64,000 nt of DNA from Poriferisodalis sp964484385 (lineage in GTDB: Bacteria; Actinomycetota; Acidimicrobiia; Acidimicrobiales; Poriferisodalaceae): the NCBI GenBank assembly GCA_964484385.1, contig CAZAFV010000002.1, forward strand, positions 1-64,000. The letters run 5' to 3'. How positions within the stretch are numbered: the first letter of the stretch is position 1; every line of letters starts with the position of its first letter. Both the position numbers and the translations under genes were made by a program. Shown here in pieces: positions 27,424 to 35,402 of this stretch. The notes beneath the pieces were generated by a model. The model ran no database searches. It saw nothing but the letters and a program-made list of their open reading frames with translations, and was not told the origin of the DNA.

Positions 27424-27504
27424 CTACCAGACGGCGTCGGCGATCTTGAGCTCGAGGATCTGCTCGTCGCTGTAGCCCAGCTCGGCCAGGATCTCGTCGG
27501 TGTG
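27424..27504 (-). pseudogene. Displaced 3' end of the CaiB/BaiF CoA-transferase gene
   Basis: On the minus strand this reads HTDEILAELGYSDEQIL and continues to IADAVW-stop, the canonical C-terminus of family III CoA-transferases. The rest of the gene is 9.2 kb away at 36661-37887. The break is at the 11-bp core shared by both ends of the integrated element. Confidence 0.8.
27494..27504. other. Left attachment core (attL)
   Basis: TCGTCGGTGTG on the plus strand, followed by imperfectly shared flanking bases (ATTGCC versus CTCGCC at the right end). CCTGACTA at 27551-27558 recurs twice at the right end and may be an integrase or excisionase arm site. Confidence 0.65.
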
Positions 27505-27814
27505 ATTGCCCACGTCTCTCACCTGCGGAAACGCTGTTTCTGACGTTTCACCTGACTACGAAACCTGCCTAAACGCGTCGCCCGAGCCGCACAGCGGCCC
27601 CGCAGCAGCGCCGTGCCTGCCCGCCCGTCGGCCAGCAGGCGGGGCAGCCGACACGCCGACGAAAGGGACTCCCTGCTAAACGCGTCGGCTGCCCCACGGC
27701 CCAGCGCATCGGGCGCGAGCCTCGCGCGCCCCGCCCCGGCGCGTCAAACCCCGCAGCGCAACCCAGCACAGCGCCCGCAGCCGAGCCGGTTTCTGCCGAA
27801 AAAAGGGGACGGGC

Positions 27815-28650
27815 CGACTCCCCGTCGGTACGCCGCCAGCGCCCCAGCCGCGCCGGTGCCATCGCGCCCGCCGTCGAGCCGTTCGCGTCGGCCCCGCCGC
27901 GGGCGCTGGGGTAGCAGCCGGTAGCAACAGACATCACCCGATGCCGTCGGCCCCGAGAGTGTGTGGACGCGTGCCCCACCCCTACGCCCCGCGTTCGGGC
28001 GCACGTTCGGCGGGCAGGGGTCCCCGACCGGGCCGGTGCGCCACGGCTGCCCACAGCACCCCAACGCGCCGCAGCGCGCCGCTGTGCGCCGTGTCGTGGC
28101 CGCTGTGCCCCTCGATGCCGAACGGCTGCCAGCAGCGCTGTAGCTCGCGCTGAGCCGCTGTGCGCTGTCGGTGCCCCTCGATGCCGAACGGCTGCCAGCG
28201 GCGCTGTAGCGCGCGCTCGGCGCTGTCTCGCGCTCGCTGTGCCCCTCGATACCCGCACGCCCGCCAACGGCGCTGTACGGCCCTCAGCGGCCCGCTGTGC
28301 GCTGTGCCGCGCCCGTCGCCCGTCGTGCCCCTCGGCGCCGTAGCGCCCTCAGCGGCCCGCTGCGCGGCTGCCCGGTCGGGGACCACTGCCCCGCAATCCG
28401 ACCCCACAGCGGGGGCGTAGGGGAGGCTCGACCGTGCTAACAGATCGGCTGTCATGGCCTCGCCAGCGCTGCCCGTCGGGCCGCTGTGCCGGTGCCCGCC
28501 GTGCCCCGTCGCCGCCGTGACAGCTTCACGCCCCACACTGCCGACCCATCCGGTAGCAGCAGATATCACCCGATGCCGTCGGCCCCGAAAGTGTGTGGCC
28601 CCAAGCACTCCCCGCCGGTAATCCGGCAACGCCCACCGGCCAGCGGTGCC
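27815..28650. repeat. Composite repeat block, left copy (B-A-C, satellite, C', A-B)
   Basis: No convincing gene in 27505-28940. The block contains box B (ACTCCCCGTCGGTAC at 27817-27831), box A (27932-27965, core CATCACCCGATGCCGTCGG) and stem-loop C (27977-28032, CCCCTACGCCCC pairing with GGCGGGCAGGGG). Next come degenerate 60-80-base satellite units (28089-28370, core GCTGCCAGCGGCGCTGTAGC), an inverted C (28371-28424), then A (28564-28597) and B (28604-28650). The order recurs at 31348-32510. The 315-codon minus-strand frame over it reads the satellite as LQRRWQPFGIEGH repeats and is probably fortuitous. Confidence 0.7.
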
Positions 28651-28877
28651 ATACCGAACACCCCACACGCCCAACAGCGCACAGCGGCCCGCAGCAGCGC
28701 CACGGCGCGCCCTGCCGGGCACAGCGCCCCGACCGGGCACCCGACACGCCAAGCGGCGCGCAGCGGCGCTCAGCAGCGCCCCACCGGGCAACAGCGCCAC
28801 GACAGCACCCGCCACACGCGCAAGACCCCTCAGAGCCGACCTGAGCCGACCGTGAGGGGTCCTGAGCAGTAAGGGCA

Positions 28878-28918
28878 GCCTGCCCACGCAGGCAGGCGCT
28901 ACAGCGCTTGTAAGCGCC
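28878..28918 (-). terminator. Possible terminator hairpins after the small-membrane-protein operon
   Basis: Two short inverted repeats, GCCTGC/GCAGGC (28878-28893) and GGCGCT/AGCGCC (28895-28918), lie just downstream of the stop at 28941. There is no clear U tract. Confidence 0.35.
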
Positions 28919-28940
28919 ACAGAGCGCAACCCGTCCGTGG

Positions 28941-29057
28941 CTATTCAGTCATGCTCTGCCACAACCGGCGCGCCGCGAACGCGAGCACCACCGGGGCAGC
29001 ACAGATACCGAACGCAACAACACCCTGAACAACAATCTTCACGATGTCACCCGTCAC
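28941..29057 (-). CDS. 38-residue single-span membrane protein
   Basis: GTG 29057 follows GGAGGA (29066-29061) and encodes MTGDIVKIVVQGVVAF, a hydrophobic segment to about residue 28, then a basic tail (FAARRLWQSMTE). It is too short for most gene finders, but the ribosome site and helix are good. It lies 138 bases downstream of the 94-residue membrane protein in the same direction and is likely the third gene of that operon. Function unknown; size and topology would fit a holin-like or accessory peptide, which is only a guess. Confidence 0.6.
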   Translation of the reverse strand: MTGDIVKIVVQGVVAFGICAAPVVLAFAARRLWQSMTE

Positions 29058-29195
29058 AGTTCCTCCCCTCTGTCAGAAGACCACTACGCCAAGCCGAGCG
29101 CTGAACGCACCCGCGCAGACCGCCGCCAAACCCGATCACGGGCGCACGACGGCCCAACGGACGCGCTTTGCGCTCAGCTACAGATCGCCAGTGCG

Positions 29196-29480
29196 TCAGC
29201 TAGCCGACGCGTCAGCGGGCCGCTGAGCCTCAGCGTCGCGGCTGGCCGTTCTCCGGCCGTACGCCCACATACCGAGACGCACCAGCACGTACAAGCCCAG
29301 CACGCACAGCCAAAACGCCATGCGCTGGTAGTTGGAAGGCAGCGCGTAGCTCACGATGAGCGTCACCACGCATACCGCCGGTAGATACCACAGCAGATAG
29401 CGAAAGGGCGACCGCTGCGGTTGTTCCTCAGCCGACTCGCCAGCATCGCTCACGGTCTCATTGTAGGTCGGGGCGCTCAT
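29196..29480 (-). CDS. Small two-span membrane protein
   Basis: About 94 residues from ATG 29480, whose A is shared with the stop of the upstream secreted-protein gene (TGATG coupling). An acidic N-terminus of about 25 residues precedes two hydrophobic helices (YLLWYLPAVCVVTLIVSYAL and MAFWLCVLGLYVLVRLGMWA), with a charged C-terminus. Not recognised. Translational coupling suggests it acts with the secreted protein, perhaps as its membrane partner. Confidence 0.7.
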   Translation of the reverse strand: MSAPTYNETVSDAGESAEEQPQRSPFRYLLWYLPAVCVVTLIVSYALPSNYQRMAFWLCVLGLYVLVRLGMWAYGRRTASRDAEAQRPADASAS

Positions 29481-30796
29481 CAGCAATGGCCTGCATAGCG
29501 CGGGTCGCCCTGCTGGCAATACATGCGCTTCAGCAGGTCGCCTACGTCTTCGCCGCGGTTGATCGCGTCCACGACATCATCCGGGGTCACCTTGTCGTCG
29601 TCGCCTGACTCTTGATCGGTACCGCCGGGGTGGCCGTCGCCGGTGCCGCCGTCTGAGTCGCTGTCTGAGTCGCTGTCGTCGTCGGAGCCGTCGTCGCTGT
29701 CTCCGGGGTGGCCGTCGCCTTGGTCGCTGTCGTCGGTGCCCGAGTCGCCGTCGTCTGAGCCTTGGTCGGTGCCGTCTGAGTCACTCTCGGAGCCGCTGCC
29801 GTCAGCATCCGAGTCGGGGTCGCTGTCGTCCACAGTTACAGCATTCAGAACCGCAACCACAGCACCACATCCGGCCGCATCCGCCACTACGTACACCTGC
29901 GTGGCGAACGGTCCGGCCTTGGCGATCTTGCCCTTGCTCTTGACGATTGCCACCATGACGGAAGCAAAGAGGCCGGTGCAAACCCCCACCTTGACCACAT
30001 TCCGTATGGGCTCCGGCGTGGCATTCCACGCATCCTGAATGGCCTTGGCCATCTCCTCGTAAACCGCGTTGTTCGCCTCTATCGCTTCGTAGTTCTTGTC
30101 CAGCGACTTTTTGATCTCGCCCCAAACGGCGTCGAGCGCGCTCGTAGTGCTGACGCGCAGCTTGCCGAGCATTTCACGGGTGGATGTCTTGCAGCCGTCA
30201 GGAACGGCAGGGATGTTGTAGGTGCCGTCAGCGTTCGCCGTGTTGAGAGCGTTCTGCGTGGTGCTCACCCACGTCGCGCAGGGATCGGTGCTGGTGGTCG
30301 TGGTGCCCGTGCCTGTGCCCTCTTCCTCGGCTTTGCGCTTGCGCTCGGCCTCAGCCTCTGCCTCCTTGCGCTTGCGTTCGGCTTCCTCTGCCTCCTTGCG
30401 CTTCCGCTCGGCCTCAGCCTCAGCGGCCTTGCGCTTCCGCTCGGCCTCAGCCTCAGCGGCCTTGCGCTTGCGCTCCGCTTCCTCTGCCTCCTTGCGCTTC
30501 CGTTCAGCCTCGGCCTCAGCGGCCTTGCGCTTGGCCTCCTCCTCAGCGTCGGTGTCAGGGGTGTTCTTGTTCGTGGACGGTGCCGGATAACAGTTCGGGT
30601 AGGTGCCGATCATTCCCGCGCCGCAGGCGTGAGTGTGGCTGACGTTCTCGTTCCAGCACTGGTTTCCCGCGAACGGGTCATAGGCGCAGCGCTTGACGGT
30701 CTTGGAGTGCGCCCCAGCGGGCGAACTGGCGACCACGGCAAGCGTGGACGCGGCGACAAGCAGCGCCAGCAGCGCCGCGAGAGTGCGTTTGGTCAT
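29480..30796 (-). CDS. Secreted protein with KRKEAEEAER coiled-coil repeats and Asp/Ser-rich region
   Basis: 438 residues, not a recognised family. A Sec signal peptide (MTKRTLAALLALLVAAS, cleavage near AGA-HS at about 29) is followed by a Cys-containing segment. Next is a highly charged helical repeat (about 85-160, AEAERKRK units), then a folded-looking region of about 150 residues with a hydrophobic stretch (VCTGLFASVMVAIV near 275). An Asp/Ser/Gly-rich tract (about 325-400) resembles calcium-binding surface repeats. The C-terminus (residues 401-438) has two cysteines. GGAGGGACCCTCCT precedes the ATG. It is cargo of the integrated element and is coupled to the membrane-protein gene. A cell-surface or adhesin-like role is a guess. 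Confidence 0.8.
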   Translation of the reverse strand: MTKRTLAALLALLVAASTLAVVASSPAGAHSKTVKRCAYDPFAGNQCWNENVSHTHACGAGMIGTYPNCYPAPSTNKNTPDTDAEEEAKRKAAEAEAERKRKEAEEAERKRKAAEAEAERKRKAAEAEAERKRKEAEEAERKRKEAEAEAERKRKAEEEGTGTGTTTTSTDPCATWVSTTQNALNTANADGTYNIPAVPDGCKTSTREMLGKLRVSTTSALDAVWGEIKKSLDKNYEAIEANNAVYEEMAKAIQDAWNATPEPIRNVVKVGVCTGLFASVMVAIVKSKGKIAKAGPFATQVYVVADAAGCGAVVAVLNAVTVDDSDPDSDADGSGSESDSDGTDQGSDDGDSGTDDSDQGDGHPGDSDDGSDDDSDSDSDSDGGTGDGHPGGTDQESGDDDKVTPDDVVDAINRGEDVGDLLKRMYCQQGDPRYAGHC

Positions 30797-30832
30797 AGGA
30801 GGGTCCCTCCGAGCGGATCAGCGAATGTGGGC

Positions 30833-30929
30833 GTCACACACCACCGCGCGGACCGCAAGGAGGGACCCATGCAACTGATGCCGCCCAAGCGGCCCGCCCA
30901 GCCCATAGAGGGCTGTGGTGGTGTGTGAC
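30833..30929. repeat. 13-bp inverted repeat flanking a short ORF with a strong ribosome site
   Basis: GTCACACACCACC (30833-30845) and GGTGGTGTGTGAC (30917-30929) are perfect inverted repeats. Between them AAGGAGGGACCC precedes ATG 30869 and a 19-codon plus-strand ORF (MQLMPPKRPAQPIEGCGGV) ending at 30928. The divergent secreted-protein gene uses the same GGAGGGACCC string, so the region looks like a divergent control region. Confidence 0.6.
30869..30928 (+). CDS. Possible 19-residue leader peptide
   Basis: ATG 30869 has an excellent Shine-Dalgarno (GGAGGG) 6-11 bases upstream. The peptide is basic and proline-rich in the middle. No homology is known to me. It could be a regulatory leader or chance. 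Confidence 0.3.
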   Translation: MQLMPPKRPAQPIEGCGGV

Positions 30930-31806
30930 GGGCGCGACTCTCGCGCGGTTCGCGGGCGCGCGCAAGCGCGTCTTTTCGTCGCCTGTTTCGGGTGCGCTGC
31001 GCGGCCCGGCGCTGCGCGTTGCCTGCGGCGCTCGACCGTTCGGCAGCCCCAGCCCGCGGCGGCTGTTTGCGCAGGTCAGCGCGCCGCGGTGGGCTGATGC
31101 AGCCCGCTACGCACTCACAACTTTCGGCCGGGTGATGTGCGCGTGAGTGACCCTGCGCTCTCACGGCCCTCTCAGGAAAAAAAGGGGGGGGAACCCGCAG
31201 CGCCCGTTTCCGCAGGTCAGAGCGCCGCGGTGGGTTCCGTTGAGGGTTTGCGGCTGCGTCGAAGCTGGCCGCGGCGCTCGAGCGGGCGCTGCGGGCGCGC
31301 GATGGCCGTTCGGGGCAGCGCCGCGGGCCGGGTTTGGTAGCACGGTTGGACTCCCCGTCGGTACTCCGCCAGCGTCAGCGGCTCGCCGGTGCCATAGCGC
31401 CCGTTCGGCTGCTGTCGGCCCGAAGCGTGTGACATCGTGCCCCACCCCTACGCCCCGCGTTGGGGCAGCCGTTGGGCGGGCAGGGGTCCCCGTTGCGGGC
31501 CGGTGCCCGGTTGCCTGCCAGCAGCGCCCTAGCGCCCTCAGCGGGCCGCTGTGCCGCTGTGCCGTGCCCGTCTGCCCCTCGGCGCTGTAACGCCCTCAGC
31601 GGCGCTGTAGCGCGCGCTGTGAGCTGTCTAGTGCCCGTCGTGCCTCGATGCCGTAGCGCCTGCCAGCGGCGCTGTGCGGGCCGCTGCGGGCCGCTGTGCG
31701 CTGTCGGTGCCCGGTCGCCGCTGTGCGCCCGCCAGCAGCGCTGTAGCGCCCGCTGTGCCCTCGATGGCACCGGCCCTGTTGACGGGCACCGGGCAGGACC
31801 GACGAG

Positions 31807-31828
31807 GTGAGTGACGACGTTCACTCAC
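31807..31828. promoter_or_regulatory. Operator-like palindrome
   Basis: GTGAGTGA-CGACGT-TCACTCAC, a perfect 8-bp inverted repeat with a 6-base centre. Its form suits a dimeric regulator. It lies in an AT-richer island within the element's repeat-rich DNA. Confidence 0.45.
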
Positions 31829-31929
31829 TCTTCGGGTTTCGGGGTGATGAGCAGCGCGCTTGTCGGGTACCTGGGCGCGTCGGTGCTGGCCGACAGCAGC
31901 GAAGCGGCGGCAGCGTCGGGCCGCGGCGC

Positions 31930-32091
31930 TCACCCCAAGCACAGCGCCGCGAGCAGCGCGGCCAGCAGCGGCGGCACTGTCACGGCCAGCGCGCGCCACC
32001 CGCGCCGCCACCAGACACAGCCCGCGTAGGCCAGCACAGCCGCGCCGACCACGAAACCGAACCAGCACCCCAGCTCGCGCACGGGCCGCAC
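31930..32091 (-). CDS. Possible 53-residue two-span membrane protein
   Basis: From GTG 32091 (or 32082) the frame encodes two hydrophobic helices (WFGFVVGAAVLAYAGCVW and LAVTVPPLLAALLAALCLG) separated by RRGWR. No good ribosome site is visible and the surrounding DNA is repetitive, so this is tentative. Confidence 0.3.
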   Translation of the reverse strand: MRPVRELGCWFGFVVGAAVLAYAGCVWWRRGWRALAVTVPPLLAALLAALCLG

Positions 32092-32635
32092 GCTAAGCGC
32101 GTCGGGCCGCTGTGTCGTGCCCGCCGTGGCCCTCGATGCCGTGATGCCTGCCAGCGGCGCTGTGACGCGCTCAGCAGGCCGCTGTGCGGCTGCCCGGTCG
32201 GGGACCCCTGCCCGCCGATCCGGCACGCCCAGCGGGGGGCGTAGGGGAGGCTCGACCGTACTACCGGATGGCCGAATGAGCCTCGCTGGTGATGTCGTGC
32301 GGGCGCTGCCGTGCGGCGCTGTGGGGAGCTGTCTGCTGGCCGCTGTGCCGGTGCCCGCTGTGCCCGGTCGCCGCCGTGACAGCTTCGCGGCCCACGCTGC
32401 CGACGCACCCCGTAGCAGCAGGCATCACCCGATGCCATCGGCCCCGGAAAGGTGGTGCGTCGAGACTCCCCTCTACGGTCCTGCCCGGTGCGGCTGCGCT
32501 GGCCGGTGCCATAGCCGAAGCGGCCCCGGCAGCGGAGCTGGCCCGACACGCCCGCGGCGGCGCTCAGCAGCGCCCGACGGGGCACAGCACCCCTGCCGGG
32601 CAGCGGACGCGCTCAGCGGCCTGCGGCGGCGCTGT

Positions 32636-32941
32636 CTAGGGGCGCTGCGCGGAGCGTGTCAGCGGCGCGTCGTCGCCGGGGCCGCGCAGGCTCACCAGAT
32701 ACAGCGCTCCCATGACGTTGCGTCGGTCGGCCACGAACACGGCCCGGAACGTGCCGTCATCGGCGATGCGGTGCGCTGCCGAGCGGCCCTCGGGGTTCGC
32801 CTCGCCGGGGAAGTCGGGAAACGACGCGTCCAGCAGCGCCATGAGGAACGCCAGCGCGTCGGCGCGCAGCGCCGTGGGCTTGTCGTGCGCCCACGCGTCG
32901 AACAGATCGAGCCCGAACCAGCGCCACGCGATGGCGTTCAC
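32636..32941 (-). CDS. Hypothetical protein, toxin-like partner of the upstream 62-residue ORF
   Basis: 101 residues from GTG 32941, which overlaps the upstream stop by 4 bases (GTGA). Composition is that of a folded protein (WRWFGLDLFDAWAHDKP, then RIADDGTFRAVFVADRRNV, ALYLVSLRG). The final strands resemble the RelE/HigB pattern of alternating basic and hydrophobic residues, but I cannot assign a family. Coupling to a small acidic/basic partner fits a toxin-antitoxin pair. The longer frame up to 33172 is rejected because it is low-complexity. Confidence 0.5.
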   Translation of the reverse strand: MNAIAWRWFGLDLFDAWAHDKPTALRADALAFLMALLDASFPDFPGEANPEGRSAAHRIADDGTFRAVFVADRRNVMGALYLVSLRGPGDDAPLTRSAQRP

Positions 32942-33126
32942 CCCTCGCCGCGAAGCTCCGCTATGCGGCGCGCCAGATCGTCGGCTGTGTGCGGCCCGCC
33001 GTTGGGCGTCACCCCCACAGCAGCGCACGCCGCCAGGTAATCCTCCGCCGCCGCCGACGCCTCGGCTTCGCCGCTGTCGGCTTCCCCGCCGCGTCGCCGC
33101 GTCGCCTCGGATGTCTCGCGAGCCAT
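32938..33126 (-). CDS. Small hypothetical protein, antitoxin-like
   Basis: 62 residues from ATG 33126 with GAAGGGGAC just upstream. Rich in Glu, Ala and Arg, with a C-terminal helix (TADDLARRIAELRGEG). Size, coupling and order suggest an antitoxin preceding its toxin. Not a recognised DNA-binding family. Confidence 0.5.
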   Translation of the reverse strand: MARETSEATRRRGGEADSGEAEASAAAEDYLAACAAVGVTPNGGPHTADDLARRIAELRGEG

Positions 33127-33342
33127 CGGGCCGTCCCCTTCGCCGTGTCGCCCGCAAGGGTATTCGCCCCACAGCAGCGCTGCGGCCACAGCGGCGCTCA
33201 GCGGCCCTACGGCGCGCCCGTGGGGTTGCAAGCGCCCCGACAGCACCGGACGCGCACAGCGGCCCCTACAGCGGCGCTGCGGGGCGGGTACCGGTGCCGT
33301 GGCGGGCGGGCCGATGGCACCGGCGCTGTCGTGCCCTCAGCG

Positions 33343-33914
33343 CAGTACCGACGGGGAGTCCAACCCTCCTAACTTCTCGCCGCGACCGGCCCGCCCAGCG
33401 CTGCCCCGCGGCGGCGCTCAGCAGCGCTGTAGGGGTCGCTGTGCCGGGCCGCAGCGCCCCGGTGCCCCGACACGCCCGCAGCGGCGCTGTGCGGCTGCCA
33501 GCAGCGTCGTGGCCGCGTCTGGTCGTGTCGGTGCCTGCCGGCTGCGCTGTGCGCCGGCTGCGCTGTGCCGGTGCGCTTGTGGGGACCCCTGCGCTGGCGG
33601 GGTGCCCGTCGGCGCTCAGCCGTTCCGAATGCAGAAATGGGCCGTTGCGGGCCGATTCCCCAGCAACCACGGAAAGAGTGTGTGTCGGCAAGAGTCCCTC
33701 GCCGGTACCACGCCAGCGCCAGCGGCGGCCCGGTGCCATCGTGCGCCGCTGCGCTGTTCGCGGCGGTTGGTGACAGCTTCGCTGGCGGCGCTGGCGTCTC
33801 AGCGGGCAGCAGCGCGCATCACCCGATGCCGTCGGGCCGGGGAGTGTGTGAGCGCGTGTGTCACCCCTACGCCCCCCGCTGTGGCGGCGGCTTCGGCGGC
33901 AGGGGTCCCCGAGC
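33343..33914. repeat. Further copies of boxes B, A and stem-loop C
   Basis: An inverted B at 33343-33361, then B (33691-33720), A (33817-33850) and C (33861-33914) in the same order as the two composite blocks. The rest of 33127-34066 is GC-rich and contains no frame I would call a gene. Confidence 0.6.
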
Positions 33915-34066
33915 GGGGCAGCGGCCCGCTGCGATGGCCGCCGCCCGTACGCGCGCTCCTAGGCGCTGGGGATCGTCTCGGCTGTCATTGCCCGCAGTGC
34001 CCGCCGGGAGCGCTGTAGGGGCCGCGTGCGGCGGCTGAGGGGCGCTGTGGCGTTGCCGGTCGGCGC

Positions 34067-34846
34067 TCATGGCGCTGTGCCGTCGAGCTGTCGGCGGGCG
34101 GCTGCGATGCGGTCGGCGACTTGGGCGCGTTCGGCGTCGGTGAGCGGCGGCGTCGGCTCGGCGGGCGGCTCGCCGTTCGCGGCGAGCGAGTCGCCCGGCG
34201 TCTCATATATCTCTCTTCTACTTCCGGCCCGTGGTGGGCCTGAGCGGTCTGGGCCGTGGTGGGCCTGAGCGGGCAGGGCCGTGGTGGGCCTGAGCGCTTC
34301 TTGCTTGCTCCGGCCCGTGGTGGGCCTGAGCGTTTCGGGCGTGCTCCGGCCCGTGGCGGGCCTGAGCGGTTTGGGCTTGCTGCGGTCCGCGGCGATGCGG
34401 GGCGGCCACGACGGCCCGCGGCTGTATTTCGCGGGCGTCAGCACGGGGCCGCGTCGCGGGAAGTTCTGCCGGGTGAGCATCCCCGCGGCCACCAGGTCGG
34501 CTGTGGCCTTGCGTACCGTCGCCTTGCCCAGCCGCAGCCGAGCGCCGATGTCCACTATCGGGGTGCTGTGCTCGTCGCCGGCGCCCATCTCGGCGTGATG
34601 GGCCACCCCCACGGCGACAAGCGAGCCGCGGTTGACGGTCGTGGGGACGCTGCCCAGCTTGGCCAGCAGCGCCGGGGTGACTGCCCCGAAATGCTCGGCG
34701 TCGGGCGCTGCGCTCAGCCGGTCGCGGGTGCGCTGTTCGGCTTGGTCGCGTTTGCGCTGACGGTCGGCGTCGCGCTTGGCCTCCAGCGCCCTGCGGCCCC
34801 GGTACTCGCCTAGATCGACAGCGGCAGGCTCACCCTCGGGCGACAT
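34067..34846 (-). CDS. Winged-helix (replication-initiator-like) protein with C-terminal tandem repeats
   Basis: 259 residues. The first 65 are highly charged (KRDADRQRKRDQAEQRTRDR). The middle holds a helix-turn-helix region (VDIGARLRLGKATVRKATAD, then LVAAGMLTRQ) like those of actinobacterial element replication or regulatory proteins. Residues about 155-205 are a repeat of roughly 12 residues (LRPTTGRSKQEA) encoded by 36-base units at 34232-34370. The start overlaps the excisionase-like gene by 17 bases. Probably regulates or replicates the element. Confidence 0.6.
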   Translation of the reverse strand: MSPEGEPAAVDLGEYRGRRALEAKRDADRQRKRDQAEQRTRDRLSAAPDAEHFGAVTPALLAKLGSVPTTVNRGSLVAVGVAHHAEMGAGDEHSTPIVDIGARLRLGKATVRKATADLVAAGMLTRQNFPRRGPVLTPAKYSRGPSWPPRIAADRSKPKPLRPATGRSTPETLRPTTGRSKQEALRPTTALPAQAHHGPDRSGPPRAGSRREIYETPGDSLAANGEPPAEPTPPLTDAERAQVADRIAAARRQLDGTAP

Positions 34847-35051
34847 CGCGCACGCGTTCGCGCGAGTCGATCCAGTCCTGCACTTCCTCGCTGCGGTAGC
34901 GAACGGAGTTCGGGCCGGTGCGGATCGGCGCGGGGAACGTGCCCGCCCGGACGCGTCGGTGCAGCGTCGTGCGCGAGCAGCCGATCATCTCCCCGACCTC
35001 GGCTGTGCTGAGCAGCCGCGTCGGGGCAGCCGCGGTGTCTGTGTCTTGCAT
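34830..35051 (-). CDS. Excisionase/AlpA-like helix-turn-helix protein
   Basis: 73 residues with the MerR-like winged-helix pattern of the excisionase family: LLSTAEVGEMIGCSRTTLHR (residues 13-32), RVRAGTFPAPIRTGPNSVRY, then EEVQDWIDSRE. Such proteins bind near att sites and direct integrase to excise. It sits between the integrase and the winged-helix gene, the usual place. The start at ATG 35051 is the only good one. Confidence 0.8.
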   Translation of the reverse strand: MQDTDTAAAPTRLLSTAEVGEMIGCSRTTLHRRVRAGTFPAPIRTGPNSVRYRSEEVQDWIDSRERVRDVARG

Positions 35052-35151
35052 GGGGTCACTACTCCCGGTCTGGCGGCGTGAACAGGTGCCGCGACAGCAA
35101 GACCTAGCACGCGGAGCCGTGGCCGCCGCGGATACCCCACGGAACGCGAAA

Positions 35152-35181
35152 CGGGGACCGGGCCTGTTCTCCCGGTCCCCG
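35152..35181. terminator. Strong hairpin upstream of the excisionase-like gene
   Basis: CGGGGACCGGG (35152-35162) pairs perfectly with CCCGGTCCCCG (35171-35181) around an 8-base loop. No long U run. It may insulate the integrase and excisionase units. The 35052-35402 gap holds this, the next hairpin and no gene. Confidence 0.5.
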
Positions 35182-35341
35182 TCGTGTTCGAGGTTCTAGG
35201 CGAGGCTGTAGTGAGCAGCGACGCCGGCGATTCTAGGTCTAGGAGGGGTCCTCCGATGTGTCCCTACGGCTCCCCTGAACCGAGCCGATGAGCGAACGGT
35301 ACACGTTCGCAACACGCGGGGTCTGCATGGTCGCGGACGCG

Positions 35342-35376
35342 AAGCGGCCCGGCCCCGCTGGTGGGCCGGGCCGCTT
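35342..35376 (-). terminator. Hairpin terminator after the integrase gene
   Basis: A 14-bp perfect stem (AAGCGGCCCGGCCC at 35342-35355 with its complement at 35363-35376) lies 27 bases beyond the integrase stop. Confidence 0.6.
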
Positions 35377-35402
35377 GCAGCAGGACCCCTCCTGCCGGGG
35401 TC

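Larger units (their letters stand above)
31348..32510. repeat. Composite repeat block, right copy
   Basis: Same order as 27815-28650: B (31348-31374), partial A (31411-31431), C (31443-31492), satellite (31530-31770 and 32105-32190), inverted C (32191-32250), A (32423-32457), B (32464-32510). 32342-32441 is nearly identical to 28483-28582. An extra segment with a palindrome and a small membrane-protein frame is inserted (31807-32100). The rest of 30929-32635 has no supported gene, only GC-rich repeats and a second pair, GCAGGTCAG[CA]GCGCCGCGG, at about 31071 and 31217. Confidence 0.65.

Noticed and set aside
27982..28929. 315-codon minus-strand frame over the satellite
   Set aside because: Translates repeats in which every frame is open; no ribosome site or domain.
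31807..32244. Plus-strand frame starting at the palindrome
   Set aside because: Arg/Pro/Gln-rich with no start signal; conflicts with a better membrane-protein frame on the other strand.
27815..33914. Possible CRISPR array
   Set aside because: Repeats are dispersed, unequal in length and in both orientations, with no regular spacers or cas genes.
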